Assembly: GCF_030519655.1 (NCBI RefSeq)
Contig: NZ_JAUMIT010000007.1
Span: forward strand, 62,001 to 126,000
Origin: Wenyingzhuangia gilva
GTDB lineage: Bacteria; Bacteroidota; Bacteroidia; Flavobacteriales; Flavobacteriaceae
DNA length: 64,000 nt
Direction of reading: 5' to 3'
A program made the position numbers and the translations under genes. This document shows positions 8,955 to 18,064 of this stretch, in pieces (within the stretch, counting starts at the first letter, position 1; the number at the start of each line of letters is the position of its first letter). Below the pieces are notes generated by a model, which made no database searches, was not told where the DNA came from, and saw only the letters and a list, made by a program, of their open reading frames with translations.

Positions 8955-9024
8955 AAACCCAAGCTCCTATTTAATTGTATCTTTGTTTTTTTTAATAAGA
9001 AATTATCTTTTTTATGCCTTTCAA
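8955..9024 (+). repeat. Promoter leader copied at 2594-2663
   Basis: The region leading into the DEAD-box gene, matched imperfectly by 2594-2663 in the same orientation about 6.4 kb away. The two copies flank the dehydrogenase and DPP-IV genes. Confidence 0.45.
8978..8985 (+). promoter_or_regulatory. -7 box for the DEAD-box gene
   Basis: TATCTTTG matches the Bacteroidota TAnnTTTG consensus 28 bp before the ATG at 9014. No clear -33 element is seen at the expected distance. Confidence 0.5.
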
Positions 9025-9625
9025 AAAATTACATGCCGAGATCAAAGAAGTGTTACAAAATCTAGAAATCACTACTCCTACCGATTTTCAAAAGACCAGT
9101 ATTCCTGTTATTAAAAGTGGAACCAGTGTTTATTGTACGGCTCCTAAAGATGAAGGAAAAACCACTACTTTGATTTTAACAACCATGCATAAATTAAAAT
9201 GTGAGGAAGTTGGTAATATTCCAAGAGCTTTGGTATTGGTAGAAAATAATGACAAAGCGCTGGACTTGTATCAATCTTTTTTAAAATATACCAAACAGAC
9301 TTCTTTACGTGTGTATGTAGCCAATGAAAAAGAACATATAGATTTGTTAAAATCAGAAATTTTTGAAGGAGTTGACATTCTGATTGCTACACCACAAATC
9401 ATTGCTAAATTATTGATGACCTATGGTGTTAACCTGTCGGAATTAAAGATATTTAGTGTAGATGATGCGGAGTTTTTATCGCAAACCAATGCTTACAATG
9501 CGGTGTTGTCTATCACCCAAAGCATTAGCAAATGCCAATATGTATTGTATTCCGAAAAAAGAAACCCTAATTTAAAACGATTGGAATCTTATTTTATGGA
9601 ATATGCCAACGTAATTAGTGTTTAA
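9014..9625 (+). CDS. Single-domain DEAD-box-like helicase protein
   Basis: At 203 residues this covers only the first RecA-like domain of a DEAD-box RNA helicase. Visible are a Q-motif-like region (PTDFQKTSIPVI), a Walker A variant (APKDEGKTTT), ALVLVE (motif Ia region), ATPQI and a DDAE Walker B in place of DEAD. The stop follows directly after the QYVLYSE (SAT-region) strand. The second RecA domain is absent and I see no downstream remnant of it, so this looks like a genuine short form rather than a recent truncation. A complete helicase needs both domains, so an ATP-dependent unwinding activity on its own is doubtful; an RNA-binding or regulatory role is possible. Confidence 0.75.
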   Translation: MPFKKLHAEIKEVLQNLEITTPTDFQKTSIPVIKSGTSVYCTAPKDEGKTTTLILTTMHKLKCEEVGNIPRALVLVENNDKALDLYQSFLKYTKQTSLRVYVANEKEHIDLLKSEIFEGVDILIATPQIIAKLLMTYGVNLSELKIFSVDDAEFLSQTNAYNAVLSITQSISKCQYVLYSEKRNPNLKRLESYFMEYANVISV

Positions 9626-9637
9626 ACGTTATACATT

Positions 9638-9817
9638 TTAACCTTTCCTATTTCTTTGCATCTTTCTGATGATGAAAAATATGATTAAAATTAAAATAGG
9701 TCCACCTAAATACAGAATGGTTTCTAGGGGACTAGAAAAATCAAGTGCTTCATTATCATCTGGATGTGGAATTTCTGAAGGAATTTGTAATAAAATTAAC
9801 TTTGTAAGTAATAGCAT
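9638..9817 (-). CDS. 59-residue single-span membrane protein
   Basis: A short frame running from ATG 9817 to TAA 9638-9640. The protein has an N-terminal hydrophobic start (MLLLTKLILLQIP), an acidic proline-rich middle (PSEIPHPDDNEALDF), one strong membrane segment at about residues 33-50 (TILYLGGPILILIIFF) and a basic tail (RKMQRNRKG), giving a predicted cytoplasmic C-terminus. Similar tiny membrane proteins occur in Flavobacteriia, but I know of no demonstrated function. It is convergent with the DEAD-box gene, 12 bp between the stops. Confidence 0.55.
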   Translation of the reverse strand: MLLLTKLILLQIPSEIPHPDDNEALDFSSPLETILYLGGPILILIIFFIIRKMQRNRKG

Positions 9818-10062
9818 TTTTTAATTTTTTTTAAGATTACAGATTCTTTAAGTTAAGAAAAAATAGAGGCTTTAAAAAATGTTTTTTAGCTTATGGAAAT
9901 ATTAAAATGTAATAACATTTGATTATTTCTTTTATAAAAAGGCAACTAGGCTTTGCAATAGTGCATTGTTTTAAATGAAAATACTTAAATTTGGTACAAC
10001 CATTTGTGCTTAAAGTGCTGATTGGTAAAATAAAACACAATTAGTTTTGCTAAAATTATTAC

Positions 10063-11157
10063 ATGTCTATATTACTACCTAGTACTCAAAAATTTATTTT
10101 AAAATTTAGACAAAGGCTTATGTATTACCGTGATGGTTTTTATATTATGCCTTACATTGCTAATTCTCCTAAAGCAACACTAAATAGTTTAGAATCAATG
10201 CCTTTTATAAAGAACTATCCTGATCAGAATATGATGAGTTCTAATAATCCCTTTTTTAATGGCGATTTTCATTATCAAGAATTGGAAGAAGGTTTATGGC
10301 TTTTAGTTTCTAACATAAAATTTAAAAAGAACGTAAGTTACGATTTGATTTATGACAAATCCATCCCCGCTAGTTATTACACACTTAGTTACTATATTCA
10401 TAAAAATAAAATAAAATCAACCCCTTCATTAATTGACAATAAAGTTAATATAGATAAGTCATGGATTCTTTTTAAACCTGGTGCCAAAGCGATCAATGCA
10501 CATTTTGCTGGTTCTGAATCTATTTTTTTAACCATCAACTTTTCTGAAAGCTGGATGGAAAAAAATGCTAGTTCAAGTGATTTATTTATTGATGAAAAAT
10601 TAAAAAAATGGTTAAAATCAGAAGATGAATGTTTGATTTTACCTGAGCTTTTTAATGGTTCCAATCATGTATCACAACCTGTGTTAGACAGTATTTTATT
10701 CAAAGGAAATAAAGGAGTAATAGATGTTTTAAAATTAAAAATTCAATCACTTGAGTTGATTTCTTTCTTCATAAAAAAAATGAAAGAAACAGGTGGAAAC
10801 AATAGACATTATATTCCTATAAACCAAAATAGAAGAAAAATTATCAAAGCAGAAAAACGAATATGTGATGCTATTTTTCAAGATTTTCCGGGAGTTGAAG
10901 ATATTGCTTCTTATGTTGGAATGTCTCAAACCAAACTCAAAGCTGATTTTAAAAATACATATGGAAAGACGTTGTTTAAGTATTACCAATACAAACAAAT
11001 GGAAACGGCCAGAAATATGTTGATGAAAGAACCTAATTTAAAAATAACCTATATCGCTAATGTTTTAGGTTATGCCAATGTTAGTAAATTTTCGTCTGCT
11101 TTTAGAAATTGTTTTGGGTATTTACCTTCTGAAATGAATATAGAAAGTGAGTCCTAA
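10063..11157 (+). CDS. AraC-family transcriptional regulator
   Basis: A 364-residue regulator. The last 100 residues (about 262-360) form the two-HTH AraC domain: a GVEDIASYVGMSQTKLKADFK first helix-turn-helix, TARNMLMKE, then ITYIANVLGYANVSKFSSAFR and the family-ending FGYLPSEM. The N-terminal 250 residues are not a recognisable arabinose-type cupin and may sense an unknown ligand. Neighbouring genes are a short membrane protein on one side and an unknown 235-residue protein downstream after 184 bp, which could be a target, but nothing in the sequence proves this. The start at 10063 is the first ATG; a later Met at residue 20 is possible. Confidence 0.9.
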   Translation: MSILLPSTQKFILKFRQRLMYYRDGFYIMPYIANSPKATLNSLESMPFIKNYPDQNMMSSNNPFFNGDFHYQELEEGLWLLVSNIKFKKNVSYDLIYDKSIPASYYTLSYYIHKNKIKSTPSLIDNKVNIDKSWILFKPGAKAINAHFAGSESIFLTINFSESWMEKNASSSDLFIDEKLKKWLKSEDECLILPELFNGSNHVSQPVLDSILFKGNKGVIDVLKLKIQSLELISFFIKKMKETGGNNRHYIPINQNRRKIIKAEKRICDAIFQDFPGVEDIASYVGMSQTKLKADFKNTYGKTLFKYYQYKQMETARNMLMKEPNLKITYIANVLGYANVSKFSSAFRNCFGYLPSEMNIESES

Positions 11158-11341
11158 TTAAAGTTGACGACTGTTTTTTTATCGGTAATACTCTTGTTAA
11201 CAAGTGTTTAATATGTCTTTTAAGGATATGATTTTGTCTTATTGGAGCTGTTTTGTCTATTTTTTTTAAATAATTTTATTCTTATAGGTAGTTTTTTGAA
11301 AACCTGTAAAGTAAGAATATTAATAAATAATTTATATCAAA

Positions 11342-12049
11342 ATGGCAGCAATTAGTATTACTTTAAATCAAGCTACAAATACTTTTTCTATTACATTAGA
11401 CAAATGGGAATGGACAGGGTTAACTGTAAATGGGACTTCAGTTCCCTCTTCTCAAGGAGATATTCAATTTGAATTTAATCAAGCTTCTCCAGGAAACATA
11501 CATTTTGTAGCTACAGCTAATCAATACATTGATCTTGTTAATCCAGGGAACACAATGTATATTAAAGGTGTAGAAAATGACACTTATATGTGTTTAATTA
11601 GTTATCAAGAAACGGCAAACCCCAAAGTCATTAATTTATATGGAATATTAGCGGTTATACCTGCTCCTGTTCCAGGTGCTGTAAATGGGCCTATAACTTT
11701 TTCTCAAGGTAGAATGACAGGAAGTTTTCAAACCATCAATAAAAATATAAACCCTAACACTTCATTAGTAGGAACAAAATGGAGATTATCTATGAATCAA
11801 CAAGGAACAGAGGTTAATGTTAATATAGCGTTTGATGATTCAGGAAAATGTAGTTACGGTCCATATAATTGTAGCTATACTCAAACAGAGTCGAGTTTTA
11901 TTATATTAAATCCTCACGATTCAAGCCAAGTAACTAAAATTTCGGGGACTTTTAACATTAGTAATGGAACAGGTGAAGGAATGTTAACAAACGAATTTAA
12001 TCACCAACCCATTGGTTTAAAAATACCTTTTACTTTAAAAAAACTTTAA
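11342..12049 (+). CDS. Unknown protein, beta-rich, 235 aa
   Basis: I do not recognise this protein. It has no signal peptide. The first half (about 1-110) alternates polar and hydrophobic residues with a central KWEWTGLTVNG, suggesting a beta-sandwich; a proline-rich linker (VIPAPVPGA, about 105-115) follows. The second half (about 140-235, SLVGTKWRLSMN...FTLKKL) resembles small lipocalin/META-type beta-barrels in pattern ('GTKWRL...FDDSGKC...'). It stands alone between the AraC gene and a strong terminator. The start follows a plausible A-rich leader. Confidence 0.65.
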   Translation: MAAISITLNQATNTFSITLDKWEWTGLTVNGTSVPSSQGDIQFEFNQASPGNIHFVATANQYIDLVNPGNTMYIKGVENDTYMCLISYQETANPKVINLYGILAVIPAPVPGAVNGPITFSQGRMTGSFQTINKNINPNTSLVGTKWRLSMNQQGTEVNVNIAFDDSGKCSYGPYNCSYTQTESSFIILNPHDSSQVTKISGTFNISNGTGEGMLTNEFNHQPIGLKIPFTLKKL

Positions 12050-12094
12050 TTTTTTAAGATAAGATAGATATAAAACATCCATTCAAATTACAAC

Positions 12095-12127
12095 AAAAAA
12101 CCAGATGATTAGTCATCTGGTTTTTTT
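12095..12127. terminator. Bidirectional terminator
   Basis: CCAGATGA (12101-12108), loop TTAG, TCATCTGG (12113-12120), with an A-run before and seven T after. It serves the 235-residue protein gene on the plus strand and the pirin gene on the minus strand. Confidence 0.9.
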
Positions 12128-12148
12128 ATAAAGGATAATATCTGAAAA

Positions 12149-13201
12149 TTATTTTATTTCTTCTCTTCCATCAATATGAATGGCAAAACGACCTTTTTCT
12201 TTGGCATGTGTTTGCTCTTGCTCTGGCCAAGGCCAACCACCAAATTGTGTGGTTTGATATTCGTGAAAAGCTTCTTGAATTTCGGCATCCGTATTCATTA
12301 CAAAAGGTCCGTATTGAACCACAGGCTCGTTCAATGGTTTTCCTTGTAATACTAATAAAAATGCTTTCTTATTTCCATTCTGAATGGTTATAGCTTCCTC
12401 AGGATTTACTTCAATAATACTTTCTTTAGGAATTTTGTTTTCTTCTATAACTACATGATCTCCTTGGTAAAAGTAAAGTGTTTTATGCACTCCTTTTACT
12501 GTACTTGCAGGTAAGGTAAACGTAGCATTTGCTTCCATTTTAATAGTCAACACCTCTACTCCATTGGCCGGATTCGCAGCCCAAGAATCTGGTGTAGCAT
12601 CTGGAGCTTGGGTTCCTTTATAATTTCCAGCAATCACATCAATAATGGTTTTGTTTCCATTTTGATCAGTTTCTGTTACTACAGGAATCATGTCTTTCCA
12701 AAGCATTTTAAAATGTGGCTCTACCAACTTGCTTACTTTTGGCAGGTTTAGCCAAATTTGAAAAATCTCTAAAGGATTTCCTTTGTCTGGATTGATTAAT
12801 GGAAACATTTCGGAATGCAAAATTCCTTTACCCGCCGTCATCCATTGTACGTCTCCTTCTCCAAAACGTCCTGCTCCTCCTAAAGAATCGGTGTGATCTA
12901 CAAAACCTTCTTTGTTAATCGTAATGGTTTCAAAACCTTTGTGCGGATGATAAGGAAAACCAGGAACTCTACGCCCGTGATACATTCTAAATCCATCTTT
13001 AATAACAAAATCTTGTCCTATATTTCTCCCTATAAATTCTTTTTTAGGCATTCCCATTTGTTCATCTCCTGCTGGAAAATCATCTTTGTGATAAGCACAA
13101 AACAAAAAAGGATCTTTGGTTTCCCAAGGAAAGCCCAAGGGTTTTATATTGTTTATTTTGGTCATACTCATGATACTTGTTTTTAATTGTTGTTCATACA
13201 A
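12149..13201 (-). CDS. Pirin family protein
   Basis: Pirins are cupin-fold metalloproteins, some acting as quercetin dioxygenases; the bacterial in vivo role is often unknown. The metal-site motifs are present: HPHKGFETIT near residue 82, then GDVQWMTAGKGILHSE (about 117-132). A pirin C-terminal cupin region follows (about 205-310, including LYFYQGDHVV and FLLVLQGKPL). The protein is longer than the basic family by a C-terminal tail ending GRFAIHIDGREEIK. The reading frame opens at 13201, but Met11 (13171) or Met13 (13165) fit better with the start of homology. It is transcribed alone and shares a terminator with the convergent gene. Confidence 0.9.
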   Translation of the reverse strand: MYEQQLKTSIMSMTKINNIKPLGFPWETKDPFLFCAYHKDDFPAGDEQMGMPKKEFIGRNIGQDFVIKDGFRMYHGRRVPGFPYHPHKGFETITINKEGFVDHTDSLGGAGRFGEGDVQWMTAGKGILHSEMFPLINPDKGNPLEIFQIWLNLPKVSKLVEPHFKMLWKDMIPVVTETDQNGNKTIIDVIAGNYKGTQAPDATPDSWAANPANGVEVLTIKMEANATFTLPASTVKGVHKTLYFYQGDHVVIEENKIPKESIIEVNPEEAITIQNGNKKAFLLVLQGKPLNEPVVQYGPFVMNTDAEIQEAFHEYQTTQFGGWPWPEQEQTHAKEKGRFAIHIDGREEIK

Positions 13202-13270
13202 CAGTGGTAGGATTTAAAGATACAAACTTACAAATTCCTAACAAACCTCTGTGGACAAAGAAGTTTATCA

Positions 13271-14005
13271 TTATTTTTTATTGATGACTTTTTGAATCAT
13301 GTTTTTTTCTTCTATTATATCAAAAATCATCTGGGCAATGATTTTAGCTCCTTCTGCATTAGGATGTAAATAATCAGGAAAAAGGTCTACCTTATTTTCA
13401 AAAGGTGTATGAAAATCTATAGAGGTAACATTTCTTTTTTTAGCAATTTTTTTAATGTTTGGAATCACGCCATTTACCAAAATACTATCATTGTGTTTAT
13501 CGCCCCAAGCAGTTCCTCCATAAGGATGGTTTTTCCATATTGGAGAGGGTAAACCAACAATGAATTTTGTTTTAGGATTGATTTTTTTAAAAGTCTTAAT
13601 CATTGATTTGTAATCACCATAAAACTCCTTCCCTATTTTTGCCCATAAATCAGGACGGCTATCATTGGTTCCTAGCAAAATAATACAAATATCAGGAGCC
13701 ATATTTTTGGCTTCACTAAATTTAGGTTCTACCCAAATAGGTTTTGGACCTTTTTTTAACATGGTTCTCCCTGAAACACCAAAGTTTTTTACTACACAAT
13801 TATGACCATAAACTTTATATAAAAGATTACTTAACTGAGTTGGATAACAATCTCTTTCCGAATCCTCTAAATGTGAACCATACGTAATACTATTTCCTAT
13901 ACAGGCTATTTTTACTTGTTTATTTTGAGCTTGGGTATTGATATTCACGAACATCAAAAAGATTACGGTTAAAAAAAGAAAATGTTTAATGCTTTGGTTT
14001 TTCAT
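13271..14005 (-). CDS. Secreted SGNH/GDSL hydrolase
   Basis: A 244-residue esterase of the SGNH superfamily. After a signal peptide (1-26) come block I IACIGNSITYG with the nucleophile Ser39, the block II glycine region (NFGVSGRTML), block III LLGTNDSR with Asn114, and block V DYLHPNAEGAKIIA carrying the catalytic Asp and His. This arrangement fits carbohydrate O-acetylesterases such as sialate or xylan esterases. It is followed toward the 5' side by the NAD(P)-binding protein gene only 2 bp away, so they are probably co-transcribed, although their functions show no obvious link. Confidence 0.88.
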   Translation of the reverse strand: MKNQSIKHFLFLTVIFLMFVNINTQAQNKQVKIACIGNSITYGSHLEDSERDCYPTQLSNLLYKVYGHNCVVKNFGVSGRTMLKKGPKPIWVEPKFSEAKNMAPDICIILLGTNDSRPDLWAKIGKEFYGDYKSMIKTFKKINPKTKFIVGLPSPIWKNHPYGGTAWGDKHNDSILVNGVIPNIKKIAKKRNVTSIDFHTPFENKVDLFPDYLHPNAEGAKIIAQMIFDIIEEKNMIQKVINKK

Positions 14006-14007
14006 AA

Positions 14008-14685
14008 TTAGTTGTTGTTCTTTTTTAAGGCTAATAAATTCATATCCTTGTTTTCTAAATGTTTGTTTTCTTGTGGAAAAAACAACGTATTGATCATTGC
14101 TTTTCCAAAGGATGTAGTAGTTAAAATATTTTTAGACTTTTTCATGATCGGGAAAAAAGGTCTTAATAAAACATAAATTATATTGTACCAAAAAGTTTTA
14201 GAAGTAATACCTTTTTCGGGTAATATGGCTCCCAAACGAATCATATAAGCATCTTTAAATCCTTTGTTTAAAATGTAATTTTCGGTCCTTCCCTTTACCC
14301 TAGCCCACATAACATTTCCCTTTTCGGTACTGTCTGTTCCTTTACCAGAAACATAATTCACCACCATGTTTGGATTGGCCTGATACAAAACATCTGTCAG
14401 TTTTTTAGTGTATTCATATGTCACTTTTGAAAAGGCTTCTTCATCAATACCAATGGAAGAAATTCCCATACAATGAAAGCAAGCATCATAACCATGCATT
14501 TCATTTTTAATACTAGCAATGTTAGAAAAATCTTTTAAAATTACTTCATGTATTTTATTGTTGTTTATTGCTAAAGAATGTCTATTAATAAGGAGTATTT
14601 TTTCTATATCAGAATTCTCTATACATTCGTACAAAACAGCTTTTCCTACCATTCCTGTACTTCCTGTAATGATGACATTTTTCAT
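14008..14685 (-). CDS. NAD(P)-binding Rossmann protein, TIP30/HTATIP2-like
   Basis: A 225-residue short protein opening with a classic dinucleotide-binding signature, VIITGSTGMVGKAVL (residues 4-18). The NRHS segment after the second strand, a CFHCMGIS strand and VNYVSGKGTDS resemble atypical SDR proteins of the HTATIP2/TIP30 type, where a YxxxK catalytic pair is usually lacking. C-terminal residues 175-225 include a hydrophobic helix. It sits 2 bp from the esterase gene and 14 bp from the DUF4251 lipoprotein gene, so the three likely form one transcript. Substrate unknown. Confidence 0.8.
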   Translation of the reverse strand: MKNVIITGSTGMVGKAVLYECIENSDIEKILLINRHSLAINNNKIHEVILKDFSNIASIKNEMHGYDACFHCMGISSIGIDEEAFSKVTYEYTKKLTDVLYQANPNMVVNYVSGKGTDSTEKGNVMWARVKGRTENYILNKGFKDAYMIRLGAILPEKGITSKTFWYNIIYVLLRPFFPIMKKSKNILTTTSFGKAMINTLFFPQENKHLENKDMNLLALKKNNN

Positions 14686-14699
14686 GTTTGTGTATGATG

Positions 14700-15269
14700 T
14701 TATTTAGCAGTTGTGTCTAATTCTTTTTTGATTTCACCACGGTAGCTGATAGGAAATCTTGAAGTACTATTGATAAAAATATCACTTTGAAGGTTTGAAT
14801 ACAATTTGATTGAAACAGTAAAAACTTCTAGGTTACTTTCATTTTTTGCAGTAAAATCAATGCGATAAGAGTGGTCTTTGGTTTTGGTAACTTTGTAATC
14901 TTTCATTAAACCTTTTAGTTTAATAGCACTATCTCCTCCTCCATAATTAACATTCATTTGTCGTTCTCCATAATAAGGCAAATGAGAGGAAATACTATCT
15001 CCTGCAATGGTTAAAAAATTAGAATTTCCAATCAAACTAACACTCCCTGCTCCACTTCCTAAAGGCATCAATCCTGAATTCATAACCTGCTGCATGGCGT
15101 TGGTTACTTGCGGACGTGCCCAACTTGAAATGATGGTGAAATTCTGATTTAAAACCAAACTATCCAAGGTGTTTATCTGTGCTTGAATCGTAGCTTTTTT
15201 AGAAGAACTACATGATATAATGGCCACCATTAAAAGGCTACTCGCTATTAAAATTCTTAATTTTTTCAT
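14700..15269 (-). CDS. DUF4251 lipoprotein
   Basis: This 189-residue protein begins with a lipoprotein signal: hydrophobic LIASSLLMVAII followed by the lipobox ISC at residues 18-20. The mature part fits DUF4251, a family restricted largely to Bacteroidota: an early SSWARPQVTNAMQQVMN, a predicted beta core with LPYYGERQMNVNYGGGD, and the C-terminal SNLQSDIFINSTSRFPISYRGEI. Function of the family is unknown; it is presumably anchored to the outer membrane. Probably the first gene of the three-gene unit 13271-15269. Confidence 0.88.
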   Translation of the reverse strand: MKKLRILIASSLLMVAIISCSSSKKATIQAQINTLDSLVLNQNFTIISSWARPQVTNAMQQVMNSGLMPLGSGAGSVSLIGNSNFLTIAGDSISSHLPYYGERQMNVNYGGGDSAIKLKGLMKDYKVTKTKDHSYRIDFTAKNESNLEVFTVSIKLYSNLQSDIFINSTSRFPISYRGEIKKELDTTAK

Positions 15270-15381
15270 ACTTAAAGATACAAAATGTCATTTGATTATA
15301 AAATCAAAAAAAGCACCTTCGTCGCATGTTATAAAACAATAGAATCTAAAGGTGCAAACTCAAATATAAAAGGGTATAAAC

Positions 15382-17118
15382 TTATATAATCATGATTTGT
15401 GTTTTGTTTTCTTCAGTGTACTGAATAGTAAAGTTTAAATTCTTTAAATCAGCTTTAAAAGTTGCCGTTTCCTGATGGTTTGTCCACTTAATGTTTATTT
15501 CATCAGCAGATGTATCTATAATTCCTACGGTTCCCAAAAAGGCTTTGTGGGTATTTCGTAGTTGAATTAATTTTAATTGATTTAAAACCACTTCTTTCTC
15601 CAATCCTTTTTGAATGTCTTTTAAACTTAAAGTAGTACGGTTGATTTCTTTATGACTATCCTTTCCTCCTTTTTCTACAGCCTCATAATCATTGGTTCCT
15701 GCAAAAATATCTAAATACCAAACTTGTGGCGTTCCAGGCATAAACAATTGAATAGCTCTGGCTAATAACATCTTCTGATCATTTTCACCTAAAGCGCTAT
15801 AAAATGTTGCATTTACTTGATAGTATGATATTTTTTTACCCTCGGCATCATATAAGTTTTTAACTCGCCCTCCTCTATCCATAATGGTAGTCATAATAGC
15901 TTCAATATCGTTATCTTCTAATAGTCCTTTATGATAACTATTATTAACTTCTTTTCCTTTTAGGTCTAATACCGGAATTCCATCATGGCAACCTAACATA
16001 TTTACGGTTCTGTATCCTTTTTTAACAATTTCTTTTGCCCAAGTGATTAAAGCCTTGCTGTTGGCTTTTTCAATGGTATGGATGGTTAATCCAGGTAAGA
16101 AAAAATCATAAATTTGATAATCTTTGCTGGCTACTTCTTCGTGTAATCCCAATCCATATTCAGCATGAATCTCTGGTAACAATGTCAAATTGTTTTTTTG
16201 AGCTATTTGTTTAATTCTCTCCAAATAATCCCAAGTACCAGGTTTATTAAAAAAGTTGGTTTGTCCAATTTCTTTGTGTAGATAGGCAAAAGCATCTAAT
16301 CGTAAAATTTTACATCCGTAGTCACTTAGTTTTTTTAAAGTTTCTTCATAAAACTCCCATACCAATGGAGAATTGGCATTCACATCCATTTGCCCTAAAT
16401 AAGAACGATTTTGAGCTACAATATTTAACACCTGCTCTTTAAACTGACTTAGTTCTCCTAAATTAATTTCAGTAATTTCTTTATTTTGCTCAATAGCTTG
16501 GTTTACTATTTTACAAATATGTTGTGCTTGCTGAAGGTCTAAATTCCAAACATTTTCTAAATCTTTCACCTCAATCGGTTGGTAACTAATTTTTTGATAA
16601 AAAGTATTCCAATAAGGTTTCTCAGTGCCATCAGGAAAACGAACTTTTAAAATAGGCAAACCCGATTTTCGCATAAAAAGTTTATCCAAATGCTCTTTGT
16701 TAGGAATTACTACTCCATCACTTCCCATAACTCCTTCACCTTCCCAAAAGGCATTCCAGTCAATAAAAAAGTCTTTATATTTTGAGGATTCTCCGTTCTT
16801 TAACAAATCTTTAAACTGTGGGGAGGCTACCGATAAGTGGTTTAAAACAATATCAAACTTTAAAGAGATATTTAATTTTTCTAAAGCTTCTAAATCATTT
16901 TTAGAAACCAATTCTTGATTGATATTATAATCAATAATAGAAAACCCTCTATCTAAATCACTATTAAAAAAGGTAGGTAATAGATAAAATAATGAGAATG
17001 TGTTTTTAAATTCTGGTAATTGAAGCATGCTAATCATGTCCTGCAAGTTGTTTCCAACACTGTCAGGATAAGCATTTAACATCACTCCGTTTATATTTTG
17101 ATTGATTTCTTTTTTCAT
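15382..17118 (-). CDS. GH13_18 glycosidase, probable sucrose phosphorylase
   Basis: A 578-residue member of GH13, closest in pattern to subfamily 18 phosphorylases, which convert sucrose or a related glucoside and phosphate to glucose 1-phosphate and a free sugar. Visible catalytic residues: nucleophile Asp275 in ILRLDAFAY, acid/base Glu316 in LLPEIHAEYG, and His378-Asp379 in GCHDGIP. The C-terminal QLFMPGTPQVWYLDIFAG and KEINR are typical of sucrose phosphorylases. No signal peptide, so cytoplasmic. It is last in a four-gene unit with fructokinase 11 bp upstream, a sugar transporter and a TonB receptor, consistent with sucrose. Specificity for sucrose 6-phosphate or glucosylglycerate cannot be excluded. 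Confidence 0.88.
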   Translation of the reverse strand: MKKEINQNINGVMLNAYPDSVGNNLQDMISMLQLPEFKNTFSLFYLLPTFFNSDLDRGFSIIDYNINQELVSKNDLEALEKLNISLKFDIVLNHLSVASPQFKDLLKNGESSKYKDFFIDWNAFWEGEGVMGSDGVVIPNKEHLDKLFMRKSGLPILKVRFPDGTEKPYWNTFYQKISYQPIEVKDLENVWNLDLQQAQHICKIVNQAIEQNKEITEINLGELSQFKEQVLNIVAQNRSYLGQMDVNANSPLVWEFYEETLKKLSDYGCKILRLDAFAYLHKEIGQTNFFNKPGTWDYLERIKQIAQKNNLTLLPEIHAEYGLGLHEEVASKDYQIYDFFLPGLTIHTIEKANSKALITWAKEIVKKGYRTVNMLGCHDGIPVLDLKGKEVNNSYHKGLLEDNDIEAIMTTIMDRGGRVKNLYDAEGKKISYYQVNATFYSALGENDQKMLLARAIQLFMPGTPQVWYLDIFAGTNDYEAVEKGGKDSHKEINRTTLSLKDIQKGLEKEVVLNQLKLIQLRNTHKAFLGTVGIIDTSADEINIKWTNHQETATFKADLKNLNFTIQYTEENKTQIMII

Positions 17119-17129
17119 GTTGATTTTTT

Positions 17130-18053
17130 TTAAAGCTGAATATTTTCAGGCAAACCACCGATGTTTTGTAGTTTAATGGCCGCTACTTTTAAACCTGTTT
17201 CTAAACATTTTTGTAAAGGTTGTTGCTTGATGTAACTGGTTAAAAAACCAGACCAAAAAGCATCACCAGCTCCCGTAGCATCTTCTATTTTGTCTATTTT
17301 AACAGCGGGTAATTGAATGATATCTTTTCCTTGTTGCGATAAAATCACACCTTTACTTCCCAAGGTTAAACAAATGGTATTTACTCCTATTTGATGAAAG
17401 AAATCAAAGATTTCTTGATGACTTAATGTTTTACTAAAAATTCTAAACACGTCATCTTCACTTACTTTTACTAGAGGATTGTACTGGCAATATTCTTTAA
17501 TCACCTCTAAAACTTCTCTTTCACTATCCCAAATTTTTTCTGAATAGTTGATGTCGATACTCAATTGGCACCCCAACTCATAAGCTTCTTTGGCTTTGGT
17601 TAAAATAGTTGTTTGTGCCATGTCTTTGCTCAAAGCAAAACAAGTGGTGTGATATATTTTAGTGTTTAATAGGGTTTCTTTAGTGATTTGAGACTCATAA
17701 ATACAATAATCTGCCTCTCTATAAGGAATAAAATCAGGAGTTCCTTCTGTTCTAGAAACAAAAATGACACTGGTTGATTTGTTCACTAATTGATGGACAA
17801 ACTGAGTATCTATATTGTTATCTTGTAATTTTTCCATCACAAACTCCCCTAGTCCATCTTTTCCAACGCTTGCTACTAAAGCTGTTTTTAAACCTAGTTT
17901 AGAGCAATAGGCAGCCACATTGGTAGGAGATCCTCCTAAATATCTGTGATAATCTTTGGTTTGATTTATTTGTACGTTAGATTGATGTCCAATGAAATCA
18001 ATCAGTACTTCTCCAACACAAAGAATATCTATGTTTTTTATGTTAGTTTTCAT
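17130..18053 (-). CDS. PfkB-family fructokinase
   Basis: A 307-residue cytoplasmic sugar kinase. It has the PfkB N-terminal signature YLGGSPTNVAAYCSKLG (about 38-54) and the C-terminal active-site loop DATGAGDAFWSG with catalytic Asp264. The PYREADYC region and lid match fructokinases. In this locus it would phosphorylate the fructose released by the phosphorylase to fructose 6-phosphate for glycolysis. It lies 11 bp from both neighbours (phosphorylase downstream, transporter upstream), so translation is likely coupled within one mRNA. Confidence 0.9.
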   Translation of the reverse strand: MKTNIKNIDILCVGEVLIDFIGHQSNVQINQTKDYHRYLGGSPTNVAAYCSKLGLKTALVASVGKDGLGEFVMEKLQDNNIDTQFVHQLVNKSTSVIFVSRTEGTPDFIPYREADYCIYESQITKETLLNTKIYHTTCFALSKDMAQTTILTKAKEAYELGCQLSIDINYSEKIWDSEREVLEVIKEYCQYNPLVKVSEDDVFRIFSKTLSHQEIFDFFHQIGVNTICLTLGSKGVILSQQGKDIIQLPAVKIDKIEDATGAGDAFWSGFLTSYIKQQPLQKCLETGLKVAAIKLQNIGGLPENIQL

Positions 18054-18064
18054 GATTTTTTTAA

